Shown piece by piece: positions 8,008 to 15,954 of a stretch of DNA of 64,000 nucleotides. Both the position numbers and the translations under genes were made by a program. Numbering within the stretch: position 1 is the stretch's first letter; each line of letters opens with the position of its first letter. Under the pieces are notes generated by a model. It was not told where the DNA came from. It saw only the letters and a program-made list of their open reading frames with translations, and searched no databases. Origin of the DNA: Clostridiales bacterium (GTDB taxonomy: Bacteria > Bacillota > Clostridia > Oscillospirales > Oscillospiraceae); the NCBI GenBank assembly GCA_004556755.1, contig SFFW01000007.1, positions 1-64,000 on the forward strand, given 5' to 3'.

Positions 8008-8121
8008 ATGAAGAACCTTCGCACCGCAATGATGATGATGTACATGTGCATGTGCCGCATGTGCATGCTTTGCCGTGTCAAGTTTTGTCCTCTGCTTTCC
8101 GAATCCTGTTTGACGGCGTAA
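8008..8121 (+). CDS. Met/Cys-rich leader peptide, 37 aa
   Basis: ATG 8008 has a strong SD (GGAAAGGAGA, 7991-8000). The peptide has a short ordinary N-terminus (MKNLRTA), then four consecutive Met codons (8029-8040) and a mixed Met/Cys stretch (MCMCRMCMLC, 8044-8073), with further Cys at 8086 and 8107; it stops at TAA 8119. That is eight internal Met and six Cys in 37 residues. It lies between the promoter and a strong intrinsic terminator, just upstream of metQ-metN-metI. By analogy with the trp and his leader peptides, I infer it senses Met-tRNA and perhaps Cys-tRNA supply through ribosome stalling. The stop codon sits in the loop of a small CGGCG/CGCCG hairpin (8114-8126). Confidence 0.8.
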   Translation: MKNLRTAMMMMYMCMCRMCMLCRVKFCPLLSESCLTA

Positions 8122-8178
8122 CGCCGCAGCCCATTGTATACAAACAGCGGAAGGTCAAGAAGACCTTCCGCTGTTTTT
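8095..8178 (+). promoter_or_regulatory. Attenuator: intrinsic terminator with a competing antiterminator
   Basis: Terminator: AAACAGCGGAAGGTC (8142-8156) pairs perfectly with GACCTTCCGCTGTTT (8162-8176) over 15 bp, with a 5-base loop and a U-run. Antiterminator: CTTTCCG (8095-8101) pairs with CGGAAGG (8148-8154), one wobble, and CTGTTT (8106-8111) pairs with AAACAG (8142-8147), leaving a 4-base bulge. The two structures exclude each other. A ribosome stalled at the Met/Cys codons leaves 8095-8111 free and favours read-through; one at the stop codon (8119) covers it and favours termination. I see no S-box or T-box features here. The mechanism is inferred from the drawn pairings. Confidence 0.7.
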
Positions 8179-8236
8179 GTTTTCCCAAGTCCTTTGATGG
8201 ATTAGTTTTTTATTTTGCCGAAAAGGAGCGTGTCGA

Positions 8237-8278
8237 ATGATGCCGAGAGCTAAACGAATGTGTCTTCGGACACTGTGA
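8237..8278 (+). CDS. Second mini-ORF in the metQ leader, 13 aa
   Basis: After the terminator, AAAAGGAG (8221-8228) precedes an ATG at 8237 and a 13-codon frame, MMPRAKRMCLRTL, ending at TGA 8276-8278. It again carries Met (three) and Cys (one). A GTGTC-TTCG-GACAC hairpin (8259-8272) lies at its end. It may be a second control point or may simply keep ribosomes on the leader. It could be chance. Confidence 0.3.
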   Translation: MMPRAKRMCLRTL

Positions 8279-8338
8279 CTCATTTTTCTAACCGACTAAG
8301 TGATTTTTAGAAACGATTTTTAAAGGAGAAATGTAAAA

Positions 8339-9208
8339 ATGAAACGTTCCGTACTCACCAGAATCGCAGCTCTTGCGCTGTTCGTCATACTCACCTTCAG
8401 TCTCGCAGCCTGCTCCGGCGGCAGCGACTCCGACACCATCAAGATCGCAGTCCCCAACGATACCACCAACGAAGCCCGTGCGCTGCTGCTTCTGCAGGAA
8501 GCCGGCATCATAAAGCTCCGTGAGGGCGCAGGCATCACCGCAACCAAGAACGACATCGTGGAAAACCCCTACAACGTCGAGATCGTCGAAGCGGAAGCCG
8601 CTCAGCTCCCCAACCTCCTGCCCGACGTTGACTATGCGGTCATCAACAGCAACTATGCTATAAACGCAGGACTCAACCCCGTAAAGGACGCCCTCCTCCA
8701 GGAAGGCTCCTCCTCCGCATACACCAACATCCTCGCAGTCAAGGAAGGCAAAGAGAACACCGACGCCGTTAAGGCTCTGCGTGCAGCGCTCGAAAGCAAG
8801 CAGGTAGCGGACTTCATCGCCGACAAGTACGACGGCTCCGTCATCTCCACCATCGACAAGCTCACCGACGGCTACGACGAGAGCGTTGACTACGACGCAC
8901 TCAAGGGCAGCACCATTTCCGTTGCGGCATCCCCCACTCCCCACGCCGAGATCCTTGAGGTCGCAAAGGACATCCTTGCCAAGAAGGGCATCACCCTTGA
9001 CATCCAGGTCTACAACGACTACGTCGTTCCCAACACCGTCGTAGAGGACGGCACCGTTCTGGCAAACTACTTCCAGCACGGGCCTTACCTTGACGACTTC
9101 AACGCCCAGCAGGGTACCCACATCGTCGCCGTGAGTGCGATTCACGTCGAGCCGATGGGTCTCTACGGCGGCAAGCAGAGCAACCTCGACGCAATAAGCG
9201 GCAAGTAA
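8339..9208 (+). CDS. metQ: MetQ/NlpA-type methionine-binding lipoprotein, circularly permuted
   Basis: A 289-residue lipoprotein: signal peptide with lipobox LAAC (Cys25). Two MetQ lobes follow in reversed order. Residues 35-165 hold what is normally the C-terminal lobe (AVPNDTTNEARALLLLQEAG, VEAEAAQLPNLL, DYAVINSNYAINAGLNP). Residues 190-289 hold what is normally the N-terminal lobe (SPTPHAEILE, YNDYVVPN, NYFQHGPYLDDFN, HVEPMGLYGGK). Canonical MetQ runs PHAEIL-FQHxPYL-EPMGxYS, then AVPNDPTN-AVINxNYA. It is followed by metN and metI, so it should deliver methionine (or a related sulfur compound) to the importer. SD AAAGGAGA lies 10 bases before the ATG. Confidence 0.93.
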   Translation: MKRSVLTRIAALALFVILTFSLAACSGGSDSDTIKIAVPNDTTNEARALLLLQEAGIIKLREGAGITATKNDIVENPYNVEIVEAEAAQLPNLLPDVDYAVINSNYAINAGLNPVKDALLQEGSSSAYTNILAVKEGKENTDAVKALRAALESKQVADFIADKYDGSVISTIDKLTDGYDESVDYDALKGSTISVAASPTPHAEILEVAKDILAKKGITLDIQVYNDYVVPNTVVEDGTVLANYFQHGPYLDDFNAQQGTHIVAVSAIHVEPMGLYGGKQSNLDAISGK

Positions 9209-9227
9209 TTTTTCGGAGGAGACGGCT

Positions 9228-10232
9228 GTGATAGAGCTGAAAAACATAAGTAAGACCTTTGATTCGGACGAAGGTGGGGTGGATGCTCTCAAAGACGTCT
9301 CCCTCACGATAGCCGACGGCGACATATACGGCATCATCGGCATGAGCGGAGCAGGCAAAAGCACCCTCGTGCGCTGTATAAATCTGCTTGAGCGTCCGAG
9401 CAGCGGCGACGTCGTCGTAAACGGGCAGAGCCTCTGCGATATGACTCCGGCGCAGCTCAGGCTCGCAAGACGCAAGATCACGATGATATTCCAGCACTTT
9501 AACCTCCTCGCGCAGAGGACCTGCCTCAAAAACGTCTGCTTCCCGATGGAGCTTGCGGGCGTTCCCCGTGCCGAAGCGGAAAAGCGGGCAGGGGAGCTTC
9601 TCTCGCTCGTCGGGCTTCCCGACAAGGCAAACGCCTACCCGGCGCAGCTCTCCGGCGGTCAGCAGCAGCGTGTTGCGATCGCCCGTGCGCTTGCGACGGA
9701 GCCGGAGGTGCTGCTCTGCGATGAGGCGACGAGTGCGCTCGACCCCAAGACCACACGTCAGATACTTGAGCTTATCCGTGACATAAACGCAAAGCTCGGC
9801 ATCACGGTCGTCATCATCACGCACCAGATGAGCGTCGTCAAGGAGATCTGCACTCACGTTGCGATCTTGGACGAGGGACGCATCGCCGAGGAGGGGCTTG
9901 TCGCAGCGGTCTTTGCGGCTCCCGCCTCCGCCGCCGGACGCAGGCTCGTGTTCCCCGGCGGCGTGGACGAGCTGGTCTCCGACCCCTTCGCCGAGCGCCG
10001 TGTGCGCCTCATATTCCGGGACAGCCGCACGACGGCTATCCCCCTCGTCGGCAGGCTCGCCTCCGAGGAGGGCATACTCTGCAACGTCATTTCCGCAACC
10101 ACGCAAAAGCTCTCCGAGGAGGTCTACGGCAGTATGCTCTTGGGCATCCCCGCAGGTCAGTACGAGCGGGCGCTGAAATTTCTCTCCGGCATAGAAAACG
10201 TACAGGCGGAGGAGGTAACCCCCAATGTATGA
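9228..10232 (+). CDS. metN: Methionine ABC transporter ATP-binding protein
   Basis: A 334-residue ABC ATPase that powers the MetI permease. Walker A is GMSGAGKST (about residue 38), the signature is LSGGQQQRVAIARA, and Walker B is LLCDEATSALDP. A C-terminal NIL (ACT-like) domain (about residues 255-334) is the part of MetN that binds methionine and inhibits transport when the cell is replete. GTG start at 9228 with CGGAGGAGA upstream; it lies 19 bases after metQ and overlaps metI by 8 bases. Confidence 0.93.
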   Translation: MIELKNISKTFDSDEGGVDALKDVSLTIADGDIYGIIGMSGAGKSTLVRCINLLERPSSGDVVVNGQSLCDMTPAQLRLARRKITMIFQHFNLLAQRTCLKNVCFPMELAGVPRAEAEKRAGELLSLVGLPDKANAYPAQLSGGQQQRVAIARALATEPEVLLCDEATSALDPKTTRQILELIRDINAKLGITVVIITHQMSVVKEICTHVAILDEGRIAEEGLVAAVFAAPASAAGRRLVFPGGVDELVSDPFAERRVRLIFRDSRTTAIPLVGRLASEEGILCNVISATTQKLSEEVYGSMLLGIPAGQYERALKFLSGIENVQAEEVTPNV

Positions 10233-10923
10233 CAATCTGTTTTCCGAAGGCTCCGTTCAGGATCTTCTGACGGTGCTGCCGCTCCTCCCCGAAGCGCTGT
10301 GGGAGACATTTTACATCACGGTCCTGAGTACCGCACTCTCGCTCGTCATCGGACTGCCTCTCGGCGTACTGCTGGTCGCCGGCGAAAAGGGCGGCGTGCT
10401 GCCGCTCCCGGCGTGGCTCATGCGCATACTGAATCTCATCATTAACCTTCTGCGCTCCATCCCCTTCCTTATTCTTATGATAATGGTGCTGCCCGTGTCG
10501 AGAGCCATCATCGGCACCGCCGTCGGCACGACCGCGACGGTCGTACCGCTCGTTGCGGCGGCGTTCCCCTTCGTGGCAAGGCTCGTGGAGAGCAGTCTGC
10601 GTGAGCTTGACGGCAACATCATCGAGGCGGCGCAGAGCATGGGCGCAACGCCGTTTCAGATCATCGTCAAGGTGATGATCCCCGAAAGCGTTCCGTCTCT
10701 CATTCAGAACGTCACCATCGCACTGACGACGATCCTCGGCTACTCCGCAATGAGCGGCATTATCGGCGGCGGCGGTCTGGGCAAGATCGCCATCGACTAC
10801 GGCTACTACCGCTACAAGTACCTCGTGATGTTCGTTGCGGTCATAATCCTCATCCTGCTTGTGCAGTTTTTCCAGTCCCTCGGTACATACCTTGCCCGCC
10901 GCTGCGACAAGCGCCTGAGATGA
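10225..10923 (+). CDS. metI: Methionine ABC transporter permease
   Basis: A 232-residue membrane protein with about five transmembrane helices. The binding-protein-dependent transport EAA loop (EAAQSMGATPFQIIVKVMIP, about residue 133) docks onto MetN. It overlaps metN by 8 bases, so it is translationally coupled. It forms the inner-membrane channel of MetQNI. Confidence 0.93.
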   Translation: MYDNLFSEGSVQDLLTVLPLLPEALWETFYITVLSTALSLVIGLPLGVLLVAGEKGGVLPLPAWLMRILNLIINLLRSIPFLILMIMVLPVSRAIIGTAVGTTATVVPLVAAAFPFVARLVESSLRELDGNIIEAAQSMGATPFQIIVKVMIPESVPSLIQNVTIALTTILGYSAMSGIIGGGGLGKIAIDYGYYRYKYLVMFVAVIILILLVQFFQSLGTYLARRCDKRLR

Positions 10924-10936
10924 AAATCTTGATATG

Positions 10937-10981
10937 AAAAACCCAAGTCCGACAAACGATGTTTGTCGGACTTGGGTTTTT
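10937..10981. terminator. Bidirectional terminator between metI and log
   Basis: A 21-bp perfect stem (10937-10957 and 10961-10981, with core ACCCAAGTCCGACAAAC) has a 3-base loop and runs of A and T at its foot. It ends the convergent metQNI and hprK-dnaE-log operons. Confidence 0.9.
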
Positions 10982-11565
10982 CAGTCCTTATTATAATCGG
11001 CAAGTCTGCGAAGGCTGCCTTTTGTCGGGGTGTAGGCGTCAAGCTGCGACAGGGCTTCCTCCGGCGTTTCGGCGACCGAGAACAGCTCTAAGCAGCGGTG
11101 CGACATGAAGCGCTCCTTCGCCGTGTGGCGCAGAAGCTCAAAGAGCGGCTCAAAGTAGCCCTCGGTATTCAGCAGCACTATCGCACGGTCGGTCCTGCCG
11201 AGCTGCTTTAGGGTGAGCATCTCGAACAGCTCCTCGTATGTGCCGATGCCGCCGGGCAGGACGACGCAGGCGTCGCTCCTGTCCTCCATGAGCTGCTTGC
11301 GCTCACGCATCGTCTCGGTGAACACAAGCTCGGTGCAGCCCTCGTAGATGACGCCCGGCTCGTCGAAAAACCTCGGAACGATGCCGCAAAGCCTGCCGGC
11401 AGCCGAGCTTACTCCCCGTGCCGCAGCTCCCATCAGCCCCTCTTTGCCGCCGCCGAACACGACCGTGTGTCCGTTTTCGGCAAGCAGTCTGCCGAGGGAA
11501 AACGCAGCCTTATAATACGCCTCCGCAAGCTCCGTGCCGGAGGCTCCGAATATGCAAACGTTCAT
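10981..11565 (-). CDS. LOG-family phosphoribohydrolase (TIGR00730 type)
   Basis: A 194-residue cytosolic Rossmann-like protein. The family motif PGGIGTYEELFEMLTL (the PGGxGTxxE active site) and the N-terminal VCIFGASG nucleotide loop are both present, as is GGGKEGLMGA. Family members cleave nucleoside 5'-monophosphates to a base and ribose 5-phosphate; the true substrate in Firmicutes is uncertain. I chose ATG 11565 (GAGG upstream) over GTG 11577, which overlaps the dnaE stop. Last gene of the hprK-to-dnaE operon. Confidence 0.85.
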   Translation of the reverse strand: MNVCIFGASGTELAEAYYKAAFSLGRLLAENGHTVVFGGGKEGLMGAAARGVSSAAGRLCGIVPRFFDEPGVIYEGCTELVFTETMRERKQLMEDRSDACVVLPGGIGTYEELFEMLTLKQLGRTDRAIVLLNTEGYFEPLFELLRHTAKERFMSHRCLELFSVAETPEEALSQLDAYTPTKGSLRRLADYNKD

Positions 11566-11573
11566 GCCCTTCC

Positions 11574-14500
11574 TCACTTTACAACGACGCAGTCGGGACC
11601 CAAAAGCTCCGTAAGCTCCGCCACCAGCGACGGATGGATTATACAGGGCGCCGAGAGCTTTTTGTTCTCACGCTGACCGTAAATTATTATCTGCTCCGTG
11701 CCGGGGAACATGGTCAGGATAAGCTCGATACGGTGAAACGCCGGATCGTCAAGGCTCGGCAGCTTAACCCAAAGCCGCTTTTTGCGGACCTCGGTCGGCT
11801 GCTGCGGCGTCGGAGCGCTCTGCTCGTCGTTCGGCAGAAGGACGCTCACACGCTCGACGGTGAGCTGCGGCTCCTTCTCGTCACGAAGCGAGAGCCTGCC
11901 CGCTATGACGAGCGCCGCATTCTCGGCGATAAGCTCGCCGAAGCGATCCAGCGCACGGGCAAACGCCACCAGCTCCATGTCGCCGCTGTCGTCCTCCAGC
12001 CGTATTGCACACATAACGGAGCCGTTTTTCGTCGCACGCTTTTTGACCGTGCGCACGATGCCGGCGACCGTGACGAGCTGACCGTCACGAAGCTCCGACT
12101 GCTCCTGCCCCGCCGACAGCACCCGTGCGACGGGGACCGCACCCGCACGGCGGGCGGACAGGCGGTAGTCGTCCATCGGGTGACCGCTGAGGTATATCCC
12201 CGTCGTCTCACGCTCCATCGCCATGAGGTCACGGCGGGAAAACTCCGGCAGCGACGGTATCTCTATCGTTTCGCTGCTCTCCGACACACCGGGGTCGCCG
12301 AAAAGATTCATCTGTCCGGCGATGTTGTTGCGGTTGTCGTGGGAGATGGATTCTATCATCAGCCCGGCGACCTGGAGCATGGCACGACGGGTCTTGCCGA
12401 AGCCGTCGCAGGCGCCCGCACGGATGAGATTTTCCACCGCACGTCGGTTTAGGTCCCTCCCGCTCATGCGGCGGCAGAAGTCCTCAAGACTCTTAAACTC
12501 CCCGTCCTCTCTGCGATTTGCGACCACCTCGTTTATGAAGCCTCTGCCGATGTTCTTTATCGCAACGAGACCGAAGCGTATATTCTCGCCCTCGACCGTA
12601 AAGTCCGCATCGGAGCGGTTTAGATCGGGCGGCAGCAGGGCAATGCCCATGCTGCGGCACTCGGAGATGTACTCTGCGACCTGAGTGCTCGAATCCAGCA
12701 CCGACGACAGCAGCGCCGCCATGTACTCACGGGGGTAGTGGCGCTTCATGTACGCCGTGCGGTAGGCGACGATGGCATAGCTCACGGCGTGCGCCTTGTT
12801 GAAGGCGTAGGACGCAAAGTCGAGTATCTCGTCGTATATGCTGTTTGCGACCGCCTCCGGCACGCCCCGCTTCACGGCGCCGTCGATACCACGGCTCTCG
12901 TCGCCGTGTACGAACGCCACACGCTCGGCGTCTATGACCTTGTGCTTTTTCTTGCTCATGGCACGGCGGATCATGTCCGCCTGTCCGAGCGAGAAGCCCG
13001 CCAGACGGCGGAATATCTCGATGACCTGCTCCTGATACACGATGCAGCCGTAGGTGACTTCGAGTATCGGGCGCAGCATCTCGTGCTTGTAGCTGATTTT
13101 TTCCGGATGCCCCGAACATTCGATAAACCTCGGTATGCTGTCCATCGGACCGGGGCGGTACAGCGATATGATTGCGGTTATATCCTCGATGCTGCGTGGC
13201 TTTAGCCCGACGCAGACGCCGGTCATGCCCGCACTTTCAAGCTGGAACACGCCGCTTGTCTTGCCCGCCGACAGCATTTCGAACACCTTGCGGTCGCCGT
13301 CGGGGATGGTCTCAACCTTAAAGTCCGGCTCCCTTTTCTGCACGAGCCGTGCCGCCGCATCGAGGACGGTGAGGTTTCGCAGACCGAGGAAGTCCATTTT
13401 GAGAAGCCCCAGCTCCTCAAGCGTCGTCATCTGATACTGCGTGACGACGTTTTCGTCGTTTTTCGACAGCGGAACGTACTCGTACACGGGGCGGTCGGTT
13501 ATGACGACGCCCGCTGCGTGCATCGAGGCGTGCCTCGGCATACCCTCCACCGCCTTGGCGGTGTCGATGAGCGCACGCATCCGCTCGTCGGACTCGTAAG
13601 CGTCACGCAGAGGCTTTGAAAGTCTCAGCGCCGCATCGAGCGTCATGCCCGGCGAAAACGGGATCTGCTTTGCGATGTAGTCCGTTTCGTTGTACGAAAC
13701 GTCCATGACACGCCCGACGTCACGCACGGCGCCCCTCGCCGCCATCGTGCCGAAGGTCACGATCTGAGCGACGTGGTCGCTGCCGTATTTGCGGTTGACG
13801 TAGTCTATGACCTCGCCCCGGCGCAGAACGCAGAAGTCGATGTCGATATCGGGCATACTGACACGTTCGGGATTTAAAAAGCGCTCGAAGTACAGGCTGT
13901 ATTTTATGGGATCGACATCGGTTATTCCGAGCGTGTACGACACGACGGAGCCTGCGGCGCTGCCTCGTCCGGGGCCGACGGGGATGCCCTGACCCTTGGC
14001 GTAGGCGATGAAGTCCGAGACTATGAGGAAGTAGTCCACAAAGCCCATCTTTTTTATCATCTGAAGCTCGTAGCGAAGCTGCTTTGCGACCGTCCCGTCG
14101 TCGTTCGGGTAGCGTCGGCGAAAGCCCTCGCCGCAGAGCTTTTCGAGATACGAAAAGCTGTCCGTCTCGCCGTCGGGAAGCGCAAACCTCGGCAGCTTGT
14201 AGTGACCGAACTCGAAGTCGTAATTGCACATATCGGCGATCCTTGCGGTGTTCTCCATCGCCTCCGGGTAGTCGGGGAAGAGACTGGACATCTCCTCCTC
14301 GCTCTTTACATAGAACTCGTCCGTCTCGAAACGCAGGCGGGCTGGGTCGGAGAGGCTTTTCTGCATGGATATGCACATGAGGACGTCCTGATACGGGGCG
14401 TCCTTTTTTTCGATGTAGTGCGCATCGTTCGTGAGCGCAAGGGGAATGCCCGTCTCACGGTGTATGCGCAAAAGACCCTCGGCCGCACGGCGCTCCTGCG

Positions 14501-15038
14501 CCAGTCCGTGATCCTGAATTTCAAGGTAAAAGCCGTCCCTGCCGAACAGTGCCGACAGCTCCTCGGCCTTGCTCTTTGCACCCTCGTAGTCGCCACGGAG
14601 CAGCATTTTCGGTATTGCACCCGCAATGCAGCCGGACAGACAAATAAGCCCCTCGCAATGCTCCGACAGCAGCTTCCAGTCGATCCTCGGCTTTCCGTAA
14701 AAGCCCTCGGTGAAGGAGCAGGAGACGATGTAGCACAGATTTTTGTAGCCCGTCTCGTTTTTGCACAGCAGTATGAGATGGCTGTAATCCGAGTCGACGC
14801 CGTGTTCCCGATCGAAGCGGGAGCGTGGCGCAACGTAGACCTCGCAGCCGATGATGGGCTTTATGCCCTCGGCGACGCAGGCCTTGTAAAATGCGACGGC
14901 GCCGTACATGACGCCGTGGTCGGTTATCGCAGCGGCGGTCTGCCCCAGCTCCTTTAGACGGCGGGGCAGCTCCTCGATGCGGCAGGCGCCGTCGAGCAGG
15001 GAGTATTCCGTATGAAGATGAAGGTGTACAAAGCTCAT
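11574..15038 (-). CDS. dnaE: DNA polymerase III alpha subunit, DnaE type
   Basis: A 1154-residue replicative polymerase subunit. An N-terminal PHP domain starts FVHLHLHTEYSLLDG and includes AAAITDHGVMYG. The polymerase palm carries PDIDIDFC (catalytic aspartates) and GRGSAAGSVVSY. An HhH region and an OB fold (VTVAGIVRTVKKR) lie toward the C-terminus. Length fits DnaE1/DnaE3-like enzymes. In Firmicutes DnaE works alongside PolC, extending RNA primers. ATGA overlaps connect it to whiA upstream. Confidence 0.95.
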   Translation of the reverse strand: MSFVHLHLHTEYSLLDGACRIEELPRRLKELGQTAAAITDHGVMYGAVAFYKACVAEGIKPIIGCEVYVAPRSRFDREHGVDSDYSHLILLCKNETGYKNLCYIVSCSFTEGFYGKPRIDWKLLSEHCEGLICLSGCIAGAIPKMLLRGDYEGAKSKAEELSALFGRDGFYLEIQDHGLAQERRAAEGLLRIHRETGIPLALTNDAHYIEKKDAPYQDVLMCISMQKSLSDPARLRFETDEFYVKSEEEMSSLFPDYPEAMENTARIADMCNYDFEFGHYKLPRFALPDGETDSFSYLEKLCGEGFRRRYPNDDGTVAKQLRYELQMIKKMGFVDYFLIVSDFIAYAKGQGIPVGPGRGSAAGSVVSYTLGITDVDPIKYSLYFERFLNPERVSMPDIDIDFCVLRRGEVIDYVNRKYGSDHVAQIVTFGTMAARGAVRDVGRVMDVSYNETDYIAKQIPFSPGMTLDAALRLSKPLRDAYESDERMRALIDTAKAVEGMPRHASMHAAGVVITDRPVYEYVPLSKNDENVVTQYQMTTLEELGLLKMDFLGLRNLTVLDAAARLVQKREPDFKVETIPDGDRKVFEMLSAGKTSGVFQLESAGMTGVCVGLKPRSIEDITAIISLYRPGPMDSIPRFIECSGHPEKISYKHEMLRPILEVTYGCIVYQEQVIEIFRRLAGFSLGQADMIRRAMSKKKHKVIDAERVAFVHGDESRGIDGAVKRGVPEAVANSIYDEILDFASYAFNKAHAVSYAIVAYRTAYMKRHYPREYMAALLSSVLDSSTQVAEYISECRSMGIALLPPDLNRSDADFTVEGENIRFGLVAIKNIGRGFINEVVANRREDGEFKSLEDFCRRMSGRDLNRRAVENLIRAGACDGFGKTRRAMLQVAGLMIESISHDNRNNIAGQMNLFGDPGVSESSETIEIPSLPEFSRRDLMAMERETTGIYLSGHPMDDYRLSARRAGAVPVARVLSAGQEQSELRDGQLVTVAGIVRTVKKRATKNGSVMCAIRLEDDSGDMELVAFARALDRFGELIAENAALVIAGRLSLRDEKEPQLTVERVSVLLPNDEQSAPTPQQPTEVRKKRLWVKLPSLDDPAFHRIELILTMFPGTEQIIIYGQRENKKLSAPCIIHPSLVAELTELLGPDCVVVK

Positions 15039-15952
15039 TGCAAAATTTGATCCTTCCTGCCGACGTCCGCAAATTCGACGATCTTTTTAAGGCGGTGGCT
15101 AAGGCAGCTCTTCGTCACCGGGGGATAGCTCAAAAGCGCAAGGTCCGACAGGCTCGCTTCGGGGTTTGCGATGCGCAGCAGCGCCGCCTCCTGAAGCTTG
15201 TCCGGCAGAGCGGCAAGACCGCAGCTCTGCTCGATAAAGCGTATCGCATCCATCTGCTCGGCAGCGGCTGCGACCACCTTGTCGGCGTTTGCCGAGTCGC
15301 AGTTGACCTTGCGGTTTATGGTGTTGCGCATATCCTTCTCGACCTTCGACGCCATGACGTCGAGGGCGGAGACGGGTGCGCCCACCGTGGTCAGAAAGTC
15401 GGCGATGCAGTCCGACTGCTTTAGGTACAAAAGGCTGTTGCCTTTGCGCTGAGCCGACTTCATCGAAAGTCCGGCGTCAAGCGCCAACGTCTCAGTCTCC
15501 CTCGAAACGGAGTGATGCCCCGTCGCAAGCTCAAGGTGATAGCGCTTGTCGGGGTCGGTTACCGAGCCTCCGGCGAGAAACGCCCCCCGCAGGAACGCCG
15601 CCCTGTCGCACGGCTCCTCAAGCACGCCGAGGTTGACGTGCAGCGACAGCGTGCCGACGTCCATTCCGAAGGCGTCGTATATGCTGCGTATCTTGTCCGG
15701 CTCGTCGATCGCAAAGGTGAATTTTCCCTTTGCGCTCTCCGGCGGAAGTCGGGAAAACTGCACGCCGAGCGCCTTTTTAAACAGTCTCGGCAAGCGCCAT
15801 GCAAGGTCCGGGCTTGCGGTGACGATGCAGATCTCGCTCGGCGTGAAGCTGCGGCAGTACATGAGTACGCCGTATGCCTCCGCCATGGCGCAGCAGCGCT
15901 TTTCAAGCCTTGCGCCGCAAAGCTCCGCCTTTACCTTCGATGAAAAGCTCAT
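15035..15952 (-). CDS. whiA: WhiA-family DNA-binding protein
   Basis: A 305-residue protein with the WhiA layout: an N-terminal LAGLIDADG-like region (FSSKVKAELCG, RGAFLAGGSVTDPDKRYHLE) and a C-terminal helix-turn-helix (SLSDLALLSYPPVTKSCLSH, then RLKKIVEFA). WhiA controls sporulation septation in actinobacteria and affects division and chromosome segregation in Firmicutes. I chose ATG 15952; a GTG at 15958 is possible. It directly follows rapZ; the YvcK gene usually between them is absent. Confidence 0.92.
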   Translation of the reverse strand: MSFSSKVKAELCGARLEKRCCAMAEAYGVLMYCRSFTPSEICIVTASPDLAWRLPRLFKKALGVQFSRLPPESAKGKFTFAIDEPDKIRSIYDAFGMDVGTLSLHVNLGVLEEPCDRAAFLRGAFLAGGSVTDPDKRYHLELATGHHSVSRETETLALDAGLSMKSAQRKGNSLLYLKQSDCIADFLTTVGAPVSALDVMASKVEKDMRNTINRKVNCDSANADKVVAAAAEQMDAIRFIEQSCGLAALPDKLQEAALLRIANPEASLSDLALLSYPPVTKSCLSHRLKKIVEFADVGRKDQILQ

Positions 15953-15954
15953 GT

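Noticed and set aside
8046-8240. Plus-strand ORF (MHVPHVHALPCQ...) overlapping the metQ leader
   Set aside because: It is the +2 frame of the Met/Cys leader, has no SD and runs through the terminator hairpin.
7969-8338. SAM (S-box) riboswitch before metQ
   Set aside because: No S-box core helices or conserved GA-rich motifs could be found; the Met/Cys peptide and terminator explain the leader.
8288-9625. 445-codon minus-strand ORF opposite metQ/metN
   Set aside because: Shadow frame; the plus strand has SD sites, lipobox and ATPase motifs.
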